From the NCBI RefSeq assembly GCF_900106045.1, contig NZ_LT629802.1, forward strand, positions 62,001-126,000: 64,000 nt of DNA, written 5' to 3'. A program made the translations under genes and the position numbers. The notes beneath the pieces were generated by a model that saw only the letters and a list, made by a program, of their open reading frames with translations, made no database searches and was not told where the DNA came from. The DNA is from Pseudomonas mucidolens. GTDB taxonomy: Bacteria > Pseudomonadota > Gammaproteobacteria > Pseudomonadales > Pseudomonadaceae. Below are positions 11,110 to 19,518 of the stretch, in pieces (position 1 is the stretch's first letter; each line of letters begins with the position of its first letter).

Positions 11110-13392
11110 TTAGAAGTGGAAGCTGGTGGTCAACAAGGCCGTACGACCCGCTGCCTGGTTGGCGAAGTGCGCCGAGTAGGCTTTGTCGTAGTAGGTTTTG
11201 TTGGTCAGGTTCTGCACGTTCAACTGCAGGTCGACGTTCTTGGTCAGCTTGTAGCTGGCCATCGCGTCCCAGCGGGTGTAGGACGGTACATAAACGGTGT
11301 TGCCCGCATCTCCGTAGACTTCATCGACATAGAATGCGCCGCCGCCGACGCTCAGCTTCGGAGTCAGGTCGTAGGTGGTCCACAGGCTGAAGGCGTTCTT
11401 CGGCGTGTTGGGCATTTGGTTGCCTTTGTTGGAACCGGCGCTGACGACACCGTTGCGGCCATTAAACCCGGGGTTCACCAGTTCGCTCTTCAGATAGGTA
11501 TAACCGGCGAATACTTGCCACTGATCGGTGAGCTTGCCGCTGGCGGACAGCTCCAGGCCGTCGACACGCGATTCGCCGCCGTTTTCGTAGGTCAGTGCGT
11601 CGACCAGAATCCGCGTGTTTTTCTTTTCGGTACGGAACACCGCAGCGGTCAGGGACAGACGGTCGTGGAACAGATCCCACTTGGTGCCCAGTTCGTAGTT
11701 GACGGTTTCTTCTGGTTGCAAGTCGCTGGTGGCGGCACCGGCGGAAAGCGGGTTGCCGTCGGCACCTTCACCGACCAGGCCACCGGCCGGGGAGGCTGAG
11801 GTGGCGTAGGAAGCATAAATGCTGCCGTTTTCCACAGGCTTCCAGACCAGGCCGGCCTGCCAGTTGAAGAATTGGCTGTCCTCTTTGATCTTGGTTCTGC
11901 CGGCGACTGCGTTGGTGTTGGCTTCAGTATCAAAAGTGTCGTAACGCAAGCCCACGTTCAGCAGCCACTGCGGATCCAGCTCGATGGTGTCAAACACATA
12001 CGCCGCGCGGCTGGTGGCCTTGGTGTTGGTACCGTTGTAATTGCGCGCGACGCTGCCGTTCCAGGCGTCGTCCGGGTTCGGGTTGCTCAACGATGTGCAA
12101 TTGCCGCCCGAACTGCCCTTGGCGACATTGCAGACAGGGTTGCTATTGGGACTGACGGTGTAGCTACTGACACGGGTTTCTTCACCGGTAAATTCGAGGC
12201 CGGTGGAGTAAGTGTGCTTGAAGCCCAGCGCCTGGAAACTGCCGAACAGATCGGTCTGGTTGGTCGTCGTTGTGGTCGTGGACACACGGCTGTTGGCGCG
12301 GCGCCAGACGGTACCGAACTTGTTGACGTTGAGTTTGCTGTCATCGGGTTGTGTCATTACGTAATCCTGGCCGGTACTGCCGTGGCGCAGGGTGTTTTTG
12401 AGCGTCATGTTGTCGTTCAAGTCGTGCTCGATGGAGAACGTACTGATATCGGCGCGGGTCTTGCGGAAATCACGACTCTTCAGACCGTAGAAATTATTGC
12501 TGTCGCCGCCGTCGGTGGGTTTGTCGTGACTGTGGGCGGTAGCGCTGGCAGAGCCATAGCCGTAGGGAATCCCCGAATCCGGCAGGTCGTTGCTTTCCAG
12601 GTGGTAGTAGCTGAAATTGACGCGGGTCGGGGTGCCCAGGCCGAATGTCAGCGACGGCGCCACGCCCCAGCGGTCGTAGTTGACCGCGTCACGCCCGGCG
12701 ACGTTCTGTTCGTGGCTCATCAGGTTCAGGCGGAACGCGGCGCTGTCGAGGAACTGGCGGTTGACGTCGAGCACATAGCGACGGGTCTGGTCGGAGCCGT
12801 AGGTAAAGCCGCCGTTGAGGAAGTCACGTGCTTGCGGGGTCTTGCTCACCAGATTGAGGCTGCCGCCGGCCGAGCCACGACCGCCGAACGAAGAGTTTGG
12901 GCCTTTGCTGACTTCGATGGACTCGATGTCGAAAATCTCCCGACTCTGGCCGCCGGTGTCCCGTACGCCGTCCAGATAGGTGTCGCCCTGGGCATCAAAA
13001 CCACGGATGAACGGCCGGTCGCCCTGGGGGTTACCGCCCTCGCCGGCGCCAAAGGTAATGCCCGGCACGGTGCGCAATGCATCTTGCAACGAGGTGGCGG
13101 CGGTGTCCTTGAGTACTTGCTGTGGCACCACGGTGACGGAGCGAGGGGTATCGACCAGCGGGGCGGTGTATTTCTGCGAAGAGGCCTTTTCGACCTGATA
13201 GGACGTGACGTCCTGTTCCTCGGCGGTAATGCTGGTGGCCCCCAGGGAAATGCTATTGCGCTCGTTTTTCTGATCGGTGTCTTCAGCGGCTTGAGCCAGT
13301 TGGGCTGCGGAGCTGGCACTGATTGCCACGCCCATGGCCGAGGCCAGTAAACGTGGTGACGCCGATGCTGTTTTTAGAGTGTGGCGCGACAT
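11110..13392 (-). CDS. piuA: TonB-dependent siderophore receptor PiuA
   Basis: A 760-residue outer-membrane receptor. A signal peptide (MSRHTLKTASASPRLLASAM, cleaved near AQAAED) is followed by a plug domain (SVTVVPQQVLKDTAATSLQD, EVSKGPNSSFGGRGSAGGSL). A 22-strand barrel ends in the usual aromatic ALLTTSFHF. The start at 13392 is supported by GGAAAGGA just upstream. The order piuB-piuA with divergent piuC matches P. aeruginosa PA4513-PA4516. PiuA there takes up iron complexes and siderophore-antibiotic conjugates, including catechol types. A Fur-box-like sequence lies at 13452-13476, 60 bp upstream, so iron repression is likely. Confidence 0.92.
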   Translation of the reverse strand: MSRHTLKTASASPRLLASAMGVAISASSAAQLAQAAEDTDQKNERNSISLGATSITAEEQDVTSYQVEKASSQKYTAPLVDTPRSVTVVPQQVLKDTAATSLQDALRTVPGITFGAGEGGNPQGDRPFIRGFDAQGDTYLDGVRDTGGQSREIFDIESIEVSKGPNSSFGGRGSAGGSLNLVSKTPQARDFLNGGFTYGSDQTRRYVLDVNRQFLDSAAFRLNLMSHEQNVAGRDAVNYDRWGVAPSLTFGLGTPTRVNFSYYHLESNDLPDSGIPYGYGSASATAHSHDKPTDGGDSNNFYGLKSRDFRKTRADISTFSIEHDLNDNMTLKNTLRHGSTGQDYVMTQPDDSKLNVNKFGTVWRRANSRVSTTTTTTNQTDLFGSFQALGFKHTYSTGLEFTGEETRVSSYTVSPNSNPVCNVAKGSSGGNCTSLSNPNPDDAWNGSVARNYNGTNTKATSRAAYVFDTIELDPQWLLNVGLRYDTFDTEANTNAVAGRTKIKEDSQFFNWQAGLVWKPVENGSIYASYATSASPAGGLVGEGADGNPLSAGAATSDLQPEETVNYELGTKWDLFHDRLSLTAAVFRTEKKNTRILVDALTYENGGESRVDGLELSASGKLTDQWQVFAGYTYLKSELVNPGFNGRNGVVSAGSNKGNQMPNTPKNAFSLWTTYDLTPKLSVGGGAFYVDEVYGDAGNTVYVPSYTRWDAMASYKLTKNVDLQLNVQNLTNKTYYDKAYSAHFANQAAGRTALLTTSFHF

Positions 13393-13451
13393 GAAATTTC
13401 CTTTCCCCGAGGTATTAAGGACGCGAAATATATTGTAAACAATTATGCATA

Positions 13452-13476
13452 GCAATTGAGATGTATTGCTATTTGC
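13452..13476. promoter_or_regulatory. Fur box for piuA
   Basis: Read on the minus strand this is GCAAATAGCAATACATCTC followed by AATTGC. It matches the extended Pseudomonas Fur pattern (GCAAATGATAATAATTATC then ATTTGC) at 18 of 25 positions. It lies in an A/T-rich region 60 bp upstream of the piuA start, where a promoter is expected. Confidence 0.6.
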
Positions 13477-13560
13477 ACTTAATTTACAAAATTTACACTT
13501 TTGCTTTACGGTTTTGCGGCGCTCATGCGTCTCTGCGTCGGATCAGGGTTGTACATGATC

Positions 13561-13579
13561 AATAAGAATCAATACCATT
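13561..13579. promoter_or_regulatory. Weak Fur-box-like site before piuC
   Basis: AATAAGAATCAATACCATT matches the 19-bp Fur consensus at about 10 positions and lies 30 bp upstream of the piuC ATG. It keeps the AGAATCA core seen in many Fur sites but has a weak right half. Confidence 0.35.
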
Positions 13580-13609
13580 GACGCCCCTCTGCTCTCAGGT
13601 AAAGCCACC

Positions 13610-14290
13610 ATGCTGCTGCATATTCCCGGCCTGTTTTCCCGCGAAGAAGTCTTGCGCATCCGTGAAGCCCTGGAGCAAGCGGAGTGGGCTGACGGAAAAG
13701 TCACCGCCGGGCACCAGTCGGCCAAGGCCAAGCACAACCTGCAACTGCCGGAAGGGCATCCATTGGCCAAGGAAATCGGTGCAGCGATGCTTGACCGGTT
13801 GTGGAAATGTCCGCAATTCATGTCGGCCGCTTTACCGCATAAAGTCTTTCCACCGCTGCTCAACTGCTACAGCGCCGGTGGCAGTTTCGATTTCCATATC
13901 GACAATGCGGTGCGCCAGCCCAAGGGCAGCCCCGAGCGGGTGCGCACTGATCTTTCATCCACGCTGTTTTTCAGTGATCCGGATGACTATGACGGCGGCG
14001 AACTGGTGATCCAGGACACCTTCGGCGTACAGCAAGTCAAATTGCCCGCCGGCGACATGGTGTTGTACCCAGGCTCCAGTCTGCACAAAGTCAATGCCGT
14101 GACCCGTGGCACGCGATATGCCTCATTCTTCTGGACCCAAAGCCTGGTCCGTGAAGACAGCCAGCGCACGCTGCTGTTTGAAATGGACGGCGCCCTCCAG
14201 CAACTGACCCAGGATATGCCGGATCACCCGGCGCTGATCCAGCTCACTGGCACGTATCACAACCTGTTGCGCCGCTGGGTCGAGGTCTGA
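13610..14290 (+). CDS. piuC: PKHD-type Fe(II)/2-oxoglutarate hydroxylase PiuC
   Basis: A 226-residue dioxygenase of the PKHD/Fe(II)-2OG superfamily. The metal triad is visible: H96 and D98 in FDFHIDNAV and H159 in YPGSSLHKV. The 2-oxoglutarate-binding arginine is in [11 protein letters not shown] (R169). The family hydroxylates small molecules or protein side chains; the substrate of PiuC is not known to me. It is divergent from piuA across a region with Fur-like sites, so it probably belongs to the iron-starvation response. The 3' end is 2 bp from the next gene. Confidence 0.92.
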   Translation: MLLHIPGLFSREEVLRIREALEQAEWADGKVTAGHQSAKAKHNLQLPEGHPLAKEIGAAMLDRLWKCPQFMSAALPHKVFPPLLNCYSAGGSFDFHIDNAVRQPKGSPERVRTDLSSTLFFSDPDDYDGGELVIQDTFGVQQVKLPAGDMVLYPGSSLHKVNAVTRGTRYASFFWTQSLVREDSQRTLLFEMDGALQQLTQDMPDHPALIQLTGTYHNLLRRWVEV

Positions 14291-14292
14291 GC

Positions 14293-15048
14293 ATGGCTTT
14301 TCATCTGCGCCGCGAAGAAACCCTCGATGGTGAACAACTGCGGGCCATGCTTGAGGAGTCACCGGCCCGAGCGGCCCAGGCGATCCTGATGGCGGCGAAA
14401 GAGGGTGTGCTCGACGCCCAGGCGTTGCTGGGGCAAATCCTCTTGGACGGACGCGGTATCGAGCGCGATCAAACGCTGGCCTTGCGCTGGTTCCGGATCG
14501 CCGCGCAGGGCGGGCACCGGATGGCGCGCAATATGTCTGGTCGCTGCCTGGAGCACGGCTGGGGTTGCACCGCCGATGCTTCCGCGGCCGCACAGGAATA
14601 TCGGCTGGCCGCCGAGGCCGGCCTGGATTGGGGGTTGTATAACTACGCCAACCTGCTGGCAACCGGTCGTGGCGTGGTGCAAGACCAGGCACAAGCGCTG
14701 GCGCTGTATCGCCGGGCCGCGCAACTGGGCCACGCCAAGTCGATGAATCTGCTGGGACGCTATTTGGAGCAAGGACTGTTCTGCGTGCAAGACCTGCACG
14801 CTGCGCTGGATTGGTATCGCCGTTCAGCAGAGGCGGGGGATTTTCGCGGGCAGTTCAGTTATGCCGCGCTGCTGGCTGAGCAAGGGCAGGTCGAGGCTGC
14901 GCTTGAGTGGTTGCGCCAGGCGCTGGAGGGCGGCAATTTGAAGTTCTTGGGGGTCGCGCGACGGGCCTTGCAACAGGCCGGTGACCCGCGGATTCGGGCT
15001 ATGGCGCAGGTGTACGGGCGGCGTGAAGTGGAGTTGGGGGCGTTGTAG
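14293..15048 (+). CDS. Sel1-repeat protein downstream of piuC
   Basis: A 251-residue all-helical repeat protein made of about five Sel1-like (TPR-related) units. Each has the A-x-x-G pattern: AQALLGQILLDGRGIERDQ, AARNM-type repeats, YNYANLLATGRGVVQDQ, MNLLGRYLEQGLFCVQD and FSYAALLAEQGQVEAA. No signal peptide is seen, so it is probably cytosolic. It follows piuC by 2 bp and must be co-transcribed, as in P. aeruginosa (PA4516). Sel1 proteins are scaffolds for protein contacts. No enzymatic role is visible; an accessory role in iron-linked regulation is inference. Confidence 0.88.
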   Translation: MAFHLRREETLDGEQLRAMLEESPARAAQAILMAAKEGVLDAQALLGQILLDGRGIERDQTLALRWFRIAAQGGHRMARNMSGRCLEHGWGCTADASAAAQEYRLAAEAGLDWGLYNYANLLATGRGVVQDQAQALALYRRAAQLGHAKSMNLLGRYLEQGLFCVQDLHAALDWYRRSAEAGDFRGQFSYAALLAEQGQVEAALEWLRQALEGGNLKFLGVARRALQQAGDPRIRAMAQVYGRREVELGAL

Positions 15049-15069
15049 GGGCGAGGTGGATGCCTGGGA

Positions 15070-15156
15070 TTTGCTCGCGGCAGGCCAACGATAACGCGTT
15101 CATTCTGAATGAACGCGTTATCGTTGGCGATTTTCGCGAGCAAGCTCGCTCCTACG
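15070..15156. repeat. REP doublet (REPIN) with a 22-bp palindromic core
   Basis: Inverted arms TTGCTCGCG and CGCGAGCAA flank a perfect palindrome: 22-bp arms at 15084-15105 and 15107-15128 around one base. The right end carries the typical REP sequence GAGCAAGCTCGCTCCTACGG. It lies between two converging genes and may also terminate both transcripts. Confidence 0.85.
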
Positions 15157-15177
15157 GGAGCCGGGAGCCGGCTGGGG

Positions 15178-16341
15178 TTATACGTAGAAGGATTTCAGCG
15201 GCGGGAAGCCGTTGAATTCGACTGCGCTGTAGCTGGTGGTGTAGGCGCCGGTGGACAACCAGTACAGACGATCACCGATGGCCAGGTTCAGCGGCAGACC
15301 GTACTTGTAGTTTTCGTACATGATGTCGGCGCTGTCACAGGTAGGACCGGCGATGACCACTTCTTCCATCTCGCCTTTCTTCTCGGTCCAGATCGGGAAC
15401 TTGATGGCTTCGTCCATGGTTTCGATCAGGCCGGAGAACTTGCCCACATCCGTGTACACCCAGCGCTCGACGGCGGTGCGGGATTTACGCGCCACCAGCA
15501 CCACTTCACTGACCAGGATACCGGCGTTGGCAATCAACGAACGGCCCGGTTCCAGGATGATTTCCGGCAGGTCGTCACCGAAGTCTTCCTTGAGGAAGCG
15601 GATGATTTCCTCGGCGTAGGTTTCCAGGGTGTTGGTGCGGGTGATGTAGTTGGCCGGGAAGCCGCCGCCCATGTTGATCAGCTTCAGGTGGATGCCGTCT
15701 TCTTCTTTCAGGCGCTCGAAGATCACTTTGACCTTGGCGATGGCGGCGTCCCAGACGCTGATGTCGCGCTGTTGCGAGCCGACGTGGAACGAGATGCCGT
15801 AAGGCACCAGGCCCAGGTCGCGGGCCAGGATCAGCAGGTCCATCGCCATGTCGGTCTGGCAACCGAATTTGCGCGACAAAGGCCAGTCAGCCGTGGTCGA
15901 GCCTTCGGTGAGGATACGCACGTACACTTTCGAGCCCGGCGCGGCCTTGGCGATGTTGCGCAGGTCGGCTTCGGAGTCGGTGGAGAACAGGCGCACGCCC
16001 TTCTCGTAGAAGTAGCGGATGTCCCTGGATTTCTTGATGGTGTTGCCGTAGCTGATACGGTCGGCGCTGACGCCACGCTCCATCACCTTGTCCAACTCGT
16101 AGATGGAGGCGATGTCAAAGCTCGAACCTTTGTCTTTCAGCAGGTCAATGATTTCGACGGCCGGATTGGCCTTGACCGCGTAGTACACCTTGGCGAATTC
16201 GAAACCGGCGCGCAGGTCATCGTAGGCCTGGCTGATCATCGCGGTGTCGATGACCACGAACGGGGTTTCTTGCTTGTCGGCGAACGCCTTCATTTTGTCA
16301 AAGGTGGCGCGCGCGAAATAATCTTCGACGTTGATCGACAT
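15178..16341 (-). CDS. speC: PLP-dependent ornithine decarboxylase (fold III)
   Basis: A 387-residue fold-III decarboxylase that makes putrescine from ornithine. The PLP lysine is K57 in FAKVYYAVKANP. The dimer-partner cysteine region is in GPTCDSADIM. Phosphate-binding glycines are in NMGGGFPANY and EPGRSL. The length fits the eukaryotic-type ODC found in Pseudomonas (PA4519 in P. aeruginosa, also near piuC). Lysine use is possible in this family. The ATG at 16341 follows TTAGGAGTCTCCAGC, which has a good ribosome binding site. An upstream terminator (16447-16480) separates it from the ABC genes. Confidence 0.9.
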   Translation of the reverse strand: MSINVEDYFARATFDKMKAFADKQETPFVVIDTAMISQAYDDLRAGFEFAKVYYAVKANPAVEIIDLLKDKGSSFDIASIYELDKVMERGVSADRISYGNTIKKSRDIRYFYEKGVRLFSTDSEADLRNIAKAAPGSKVYVRILTEGSTTADWPLSRKFGCQTDMAMDLLILARDLGLVPYGISFHVGSQQRDISVWDAAIAKVKVIFERLKEEDGIHLKLINMGGGFPANYITRTNTLETYAEEIIRFLKEDFGDDLPEIILEPGRSLIANAGILVSEVVLVARKSRTAVERWVYTDVGKFSGLIETMDEAIKFPIWTEKKGEMEEVVIAGPTCDSADIMYENYKYGLPLNLAIGDRLYWLSTGAYTTSYSAVEFNGFPPLKSFYV

Positions 16342-16446
16342 GCTGGAGACTCCTAAGGGCAAACTGAAATTAGCAATGGGTGCAAATGAACGTCCTCCGT
16401 ATCCCCACTTTGGTTCGCCTACTTCCCAAGGCATGTCGCCGAAAGC

Positions 16447-16480
16447 AAAAAGGCCACGGGATCAAGCTTCCCTTGGCCTT
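16447..16480 (-). terminator. Terminator between the ABC importer genes and speC
   Basis: On the minus strand AAGGCCAaGGGA pairs with TCCCgTGGCCTT, followed by TTT. It ends the ABC operon, whose last gene stops at 16783. It also lies about 105 bp upstream of speC on the same strand, so a leader or attenuator role cannot be excluded. Confidence 0.7.
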
Positions 16481-16670
16481 GCTGTCTCGTCGTCAGTACT
16501 TGAGCCGGATGGATCGTTTCCAGCATGGACGTTCGGCGCGAACTTTAGGGCTTGATGGGGCTGGGATCAACAAAAAATGTCGCGTTTTTGCACGCGTTCG
16601 TCGCGCGGCCCTGTGCAGCTACTTATGTAACCGACCGGTGTGACGGATTGATGTTCCCCGGAATGTGCAA

Positions 16671-16770
16671 TGTAGGAGCGAGCTTACTCGCGAAAAACGC
16701 CAGGGCACCGCGTACATTCAGGATGCCAGGGGTATCGTTGACGTTCTTCGCGAGCCAGCTCGCTCCTACA
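16671..16770. repeat. REP doublet (REPIN)
   Basis: The arms GTAGGAGCGAGCTTACTCGC and GCGAGCCAGCTCGCTCCTAC are in inverted orientation around a roughly 55-bp core. One arm has TTACTC and the other CCAGCTC, so both have begun to diverge from the GAGCAAGCTCGC form. It lies just after the end of the ABC ATPase gene. Confidence 0.85.
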
Positions 16771-16782
16771 ATTTATAGCGGG

Positions 16783-17940
16783 TCAGGCCAGGGCGGTTTC
16801 GGCGGGCGATACGATGCTGGTTTTGCCGCCACGGGACTTACCGGAACTCAGGTACTCGGCAATCGACTCCTGGGTGACTTCCCCGAGGAATACCCGTTCG
16901 GCATCCATCACTGGCAGCCACGAGCGGTTGAACTCGTACATCCGTGACAGCAGGATGCGCAAGTGCTCGTCGAACGCTGCGGTGGCATTGAACTCGCGCA
17001 GGTATTGGCCGCACGTGCCGGTCTGACGGTGCAAGTCGCGACGTCGTACGTACCCCAGCGCCTTGTTCTCGGCGCAAGTGACCACCACGTAGCGACGGTC
17101 ATGTTCGTCCATCAATTCCAGGGCGTCGGCCACCGGAGTTTCCGGGCTCACCGAGGGCGCGTTGTCCGCCGCGTCTTCGGCTTTCACCAGCAGCAGGCGC
17201 TTGAGGGTGCTGTCCTGCCCGACGAAGTTGCTCACGAACTCGTCGGCAGGGTGCGCCAGCAGCGTGTCCGGGTGATCGATCTGCAACAGTTTGCCGGCGC
17301 GGAAGATGGCGATCTTGTCGCCGAGCTTGATCGCCTCGTCAATGTCGTGGCTGACCATGATCACGGTCTTGTTCAAGGCGCGCTGCATTTCGAAGAACTC
17401 GTTCTGGATCATCTCGCGGTTGATCGGGTCGACCGCGCCGAACGGCTCGTCCATCAGCAGCAACGGGGCGTCAGCCGCCAGGGCGCGGATCACGCCGATG
17501 CGCTGTTGCTGACCGCCGGACAGTTCACGCGGGTAGCGATGCAGATATTGCTTGGGTTCCAGCTTGATCATGCTCATCAACTCGCGGGCGCGGTCGTGGC
17601 ATTTCTGCTTGTCCCAGCCGAGCAGTTTCGGCACGACCACGATGTTTTCCTCGATGGTCATGTTGGGGAACAGGCCGATCTGCTGGATCACGTAGCCGAT
17701 GTTGCGACGCAGGGTCACCTCATCCAGGTCGGTGGTGTCTTCGCCGTTGATCAGAATCTTGCCCGAGGTCGGCTTGATCAGGCGGTTGATCATTTTCAGC
17801 GTGGTGCTCTTGCCGCAGCCCGACGGGCCGAGGAATACGCAAATCTCGCCTTCGTTGACGGTCAGGCTTACGTCGTTGACGGCAGAAACAGTCTTGCCGT
17901 TGCTTTGAAAAGTCTTGGTCAGGTTTTGAAGTTCGATCAT
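16783..17940 (-). CDS. OpuC/YehX-type quaternary-amine ABC transporter ATPase with CBS domains
   Basis: A 385-residue ABC ATPase energising import of glycine betaine, choline, carnitine or related osmolytes. Walker A is GPSGCGKST (38-46), the signature is LSGGQQQR and Walker B is LLLMDEPFGAVD. A C-terminal tandem CBS region (about 255-375: LELMDEHDRRYVVVTC, LPVMDAERVFLGEV) is the ionic-strength-sensing module typical of OpuA/OpuC ATPases. The start ATG at 17940 overlaps the stop of the upstream permease by 4 bp (ATGA). It is last in a four-gene operon. The substrate cannot be told from sequence alone. Confidence 0.9.
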   Translation of the reverse strand: MIELQNLTKTFQSNGKTVSAVNDVSLTVNEGEICVFLGPSGCGKSTTLKMINRLIKPTSGKILINGEDTTDLDEVTLRRNIGYVIQQIGLFPNMTIEENIVVVPKLLGWDKQKCHDRARELMSMIKLEPKQYLHRYPRELSGGQQQRIGVIRALAADAPLLLMDEPFGAVDPINREMIQNEFFEMQRALNKTVIMVSHDIDEAIKLGDKIAIFRAGKLLQIDHPDTLLAHPADEFVSNFVGQDSTLKRLLLVKAEDAADNAPSVSPETPVADALELMDEHDRRYVVVTCAENKALGYVRRRDLHRQTGTCGQYLREFNATAAFDEHLRILLSRMYEFNRSWLPVMDAERVFLGEVTQESIAEYLSSGKSRGGKTSIVSPAETALA

Positions 17941-18590
17941 TTGAGCAGTCCTTTTGGAGTCAGCGAGCGTTGCAGCCATTGCAGAAGCAGGTCGGCGAAG
18001 ATGGCCAGGAGACTGACCAGCACGGCGCCGACGATCAGCATCGACATGTCGCTGCGGCTGATGGCGGCCAGAATCAGTACACCCAGGCCGCCAGCGCCGA
18101 TGGTGGCGGCGATGGTCATTACGCCGATATTCATCACCACGGCGGTGCGCACACCGGCGAGGATCACCGGTACCGCAATCGGTAACTCGACCATGCGCAG
18201 GCGCTGGCCGAAGGTCATGCCGATGCCGCGGGCGGCTTCACGAATGCCCGGCTCCACGCCGGTCAGGGCCAGGTAGGTGTTGCGCATGATCGGCAGCAGC
18301 GAGTAGAGAAACACCGCGGTGATTGCCGGCAATGGCCCCAGGCCCTGGCCGAACTTGGAATAGAACGGCAGCAGCAGGCCGAACAGGGCGATGGACGGCA
18401 CCGTCAGCAGCACGGTGGCGCTGGCTTGCAGTGGAGCGGCCAATGTGGGGAAGCGTGTCATCAGCACGCCCAACGGCACGCCAACGACAATCGCGAAGAT
18501 TACCGCGATGCCTACCAGCGTGATGTGTTGTCCGGTCAGGTGCAGGACCAGGGCCCAATCGAGATGGGAAAAGGCGTTCAGAAATTCCAT
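17937..18590 (-). CDS. Quaternary-amine ABC transporter permease (OpuCB/YehW-like)
   Basis: A 217-residue inner-membrane permease with five or six transmembrane segments (HITLVGIAVIFAIVVGVPLG and others). It has the ABC-permease loop EAARGIGMTFGQRLRMVELP, which contacts the ATPase. It is third in transcription order, 14 bp after the binding-protein gene, and ends in a 4-bp overlap with the ATPase. It would pair with the permease at 19519-20235 to form the channel. Each is short, as usual for heterodimeric OpuC/Yeh systems. Confidence 0.9.
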   Translation of the reverse strand: MEFLNAFSHLDWALVLHLTGQHITLVGIAVIFAIVVGVPLGVLMTRFPTLAAPLQASATVLLTVPSIALFGLLLPFYSKFGQGLGPLPAITAVFLYSLLPIMRNTYLALTGVEPGIREAARGIGMTFGQRLRMVELPIAVPVILAGVRTAVVMNIGVMTIAATIGAGGLGVLILAAISRSDMSMLIVGAVLVSLLAIFADLLLQWLQRSLTPKGLLK

Positions 18591-18604
18591 GTCTTCTCCT
18601 CTAA

Positions 18605-19498
18605 TTAGTTGAGCGAATGTTGACGCAGGAAGTCGGCGGCAACCGCGGAAGGGCTTTCATGATCAACGTCGACCCGTGCATTCAACCGGCGCATGGTTTC
18701 GTCATCGAACAGTTCCGCCAGGGGTTTGAGCTCGGCCGCCAGTTGCGGATGGGCGTCGAGGTAGGCCTGGCGAATCACCGGGGCGGCGGTGTAGTCCGGG
18801 AAGTAGTGCTTGTCGTCTTCCAGCAACTTCAGTTTGAAAGCACTGAGGCGTCCGTCCGTGGTGTACACCAGACCAGCAAACACCTGGCCATTGCGCAGTG
18901 CGGTGTAAACCAGGCCAGCGTCCATCTGGCGCGTGTTTTCGCGGGACAGGTTCATGTCGTATAGCTTGACCATGCCGTCCAGGCCGTCGGAGCGGTTGGC
19001 GAATTCGGTATCCAGGGCAACCAGGTGGTTCTTTTTGGTGTCCTTGGCCAGCGCTTGGGTCAGGTCGCTGATGGTGTTGATATGCGGGTATTGCTTGGCA
19101 ACCTTCTCCGGCAAGGCCAGCGCGTAGGTGTTGCTGAAACGCGAAGGCGATAGCCAGGCGAGGCCTTTTTTCGCGTCGAGTTCTTTCACTCGAGCGTAGG
19201 ACTGTTCGCTGTTGAGCTTCTCATCGATATGGTTGTAAGCCACCAGCGATACGCCGGTGTACTCCCAGAGCAAATCCAGTTGCCCGCTTTCCTGGGCACT
19301 GCGCGCCAGGTTGCTGCCCAGGCCGCCGGTGACATGCGGGGCATATCCCTTGGTTCGCAGGTACTGCGCGGTGATTTCGGCCAACAGGGTCTGTTCGGTG
19401 AACACCCGGGCGCCGATGCGGATCTGCGGTTTTTCAGCGGCGTGAGCAACACCGGCCAACAGCAGGATGCAGCTCACTATCAAAGTCAGTTTTTTCAT
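18605..19498 (-). CDS. Periplasmic quaternary-amine binding protein (OpuCC/OsmF-like)
   Basis: A 297-residue periplasmic binding protein. The signal peptide MKKLTLIVSCILLLAGVAHA is cleaved after AHA. The mature part has the OpuAC-family pattern IGARVFTEQTLLAEITAQYL, LLWEYTGVSLVAY, a central FANRSDGLDGM and DAGLVYTALRNGQVFAGLV. It delivers the osmolyte to the two permeases. The start at 19498 was chosen because the signal peptide begins there and AAAGGAATC lies upstream; longer in-frame starts lack both. It lacks an obvious lipobox, so it is probably soluble. Confidence 0.9.
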   Translation of the reverse strand: MKKLTLIVSCILLLAGVAHAAEKPQIRIGARVFTEQTLLAEITAQYLRTKGYAPHVTGGLGSNLARSAQESGQLDLLWEYTGVSLVAYNHIDEKLNSEQSYARVKELDAKKGLAWLSPSRFSNTYALALPEKVAKQYPHINTISDLTQALAKDTKKNHLVALDTEFANRSDGLDGMVKLYDMNLSRENTRQMDAGLVYTALRNGQVFAGLVYTTDGRLSAFKLKLLEDDKHYFPDYTAAPVIRQAYLDAHPQLAAELKPLAELFDDETMRRLNARVDVDHESPSAVAADFLRQHSLN

Positions 19499-19518
19499 GT
19501 TGATTCCTTTGCCAAGCC

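Noticed and set aside
16963..18276. A 437-codon open frame on the plus strand across the ABC importer genes
   Set aside because: It lies antisense to two genes with clear motifs and has no family-like motifs. Long antisense frames are expected in GC-rich DNA.
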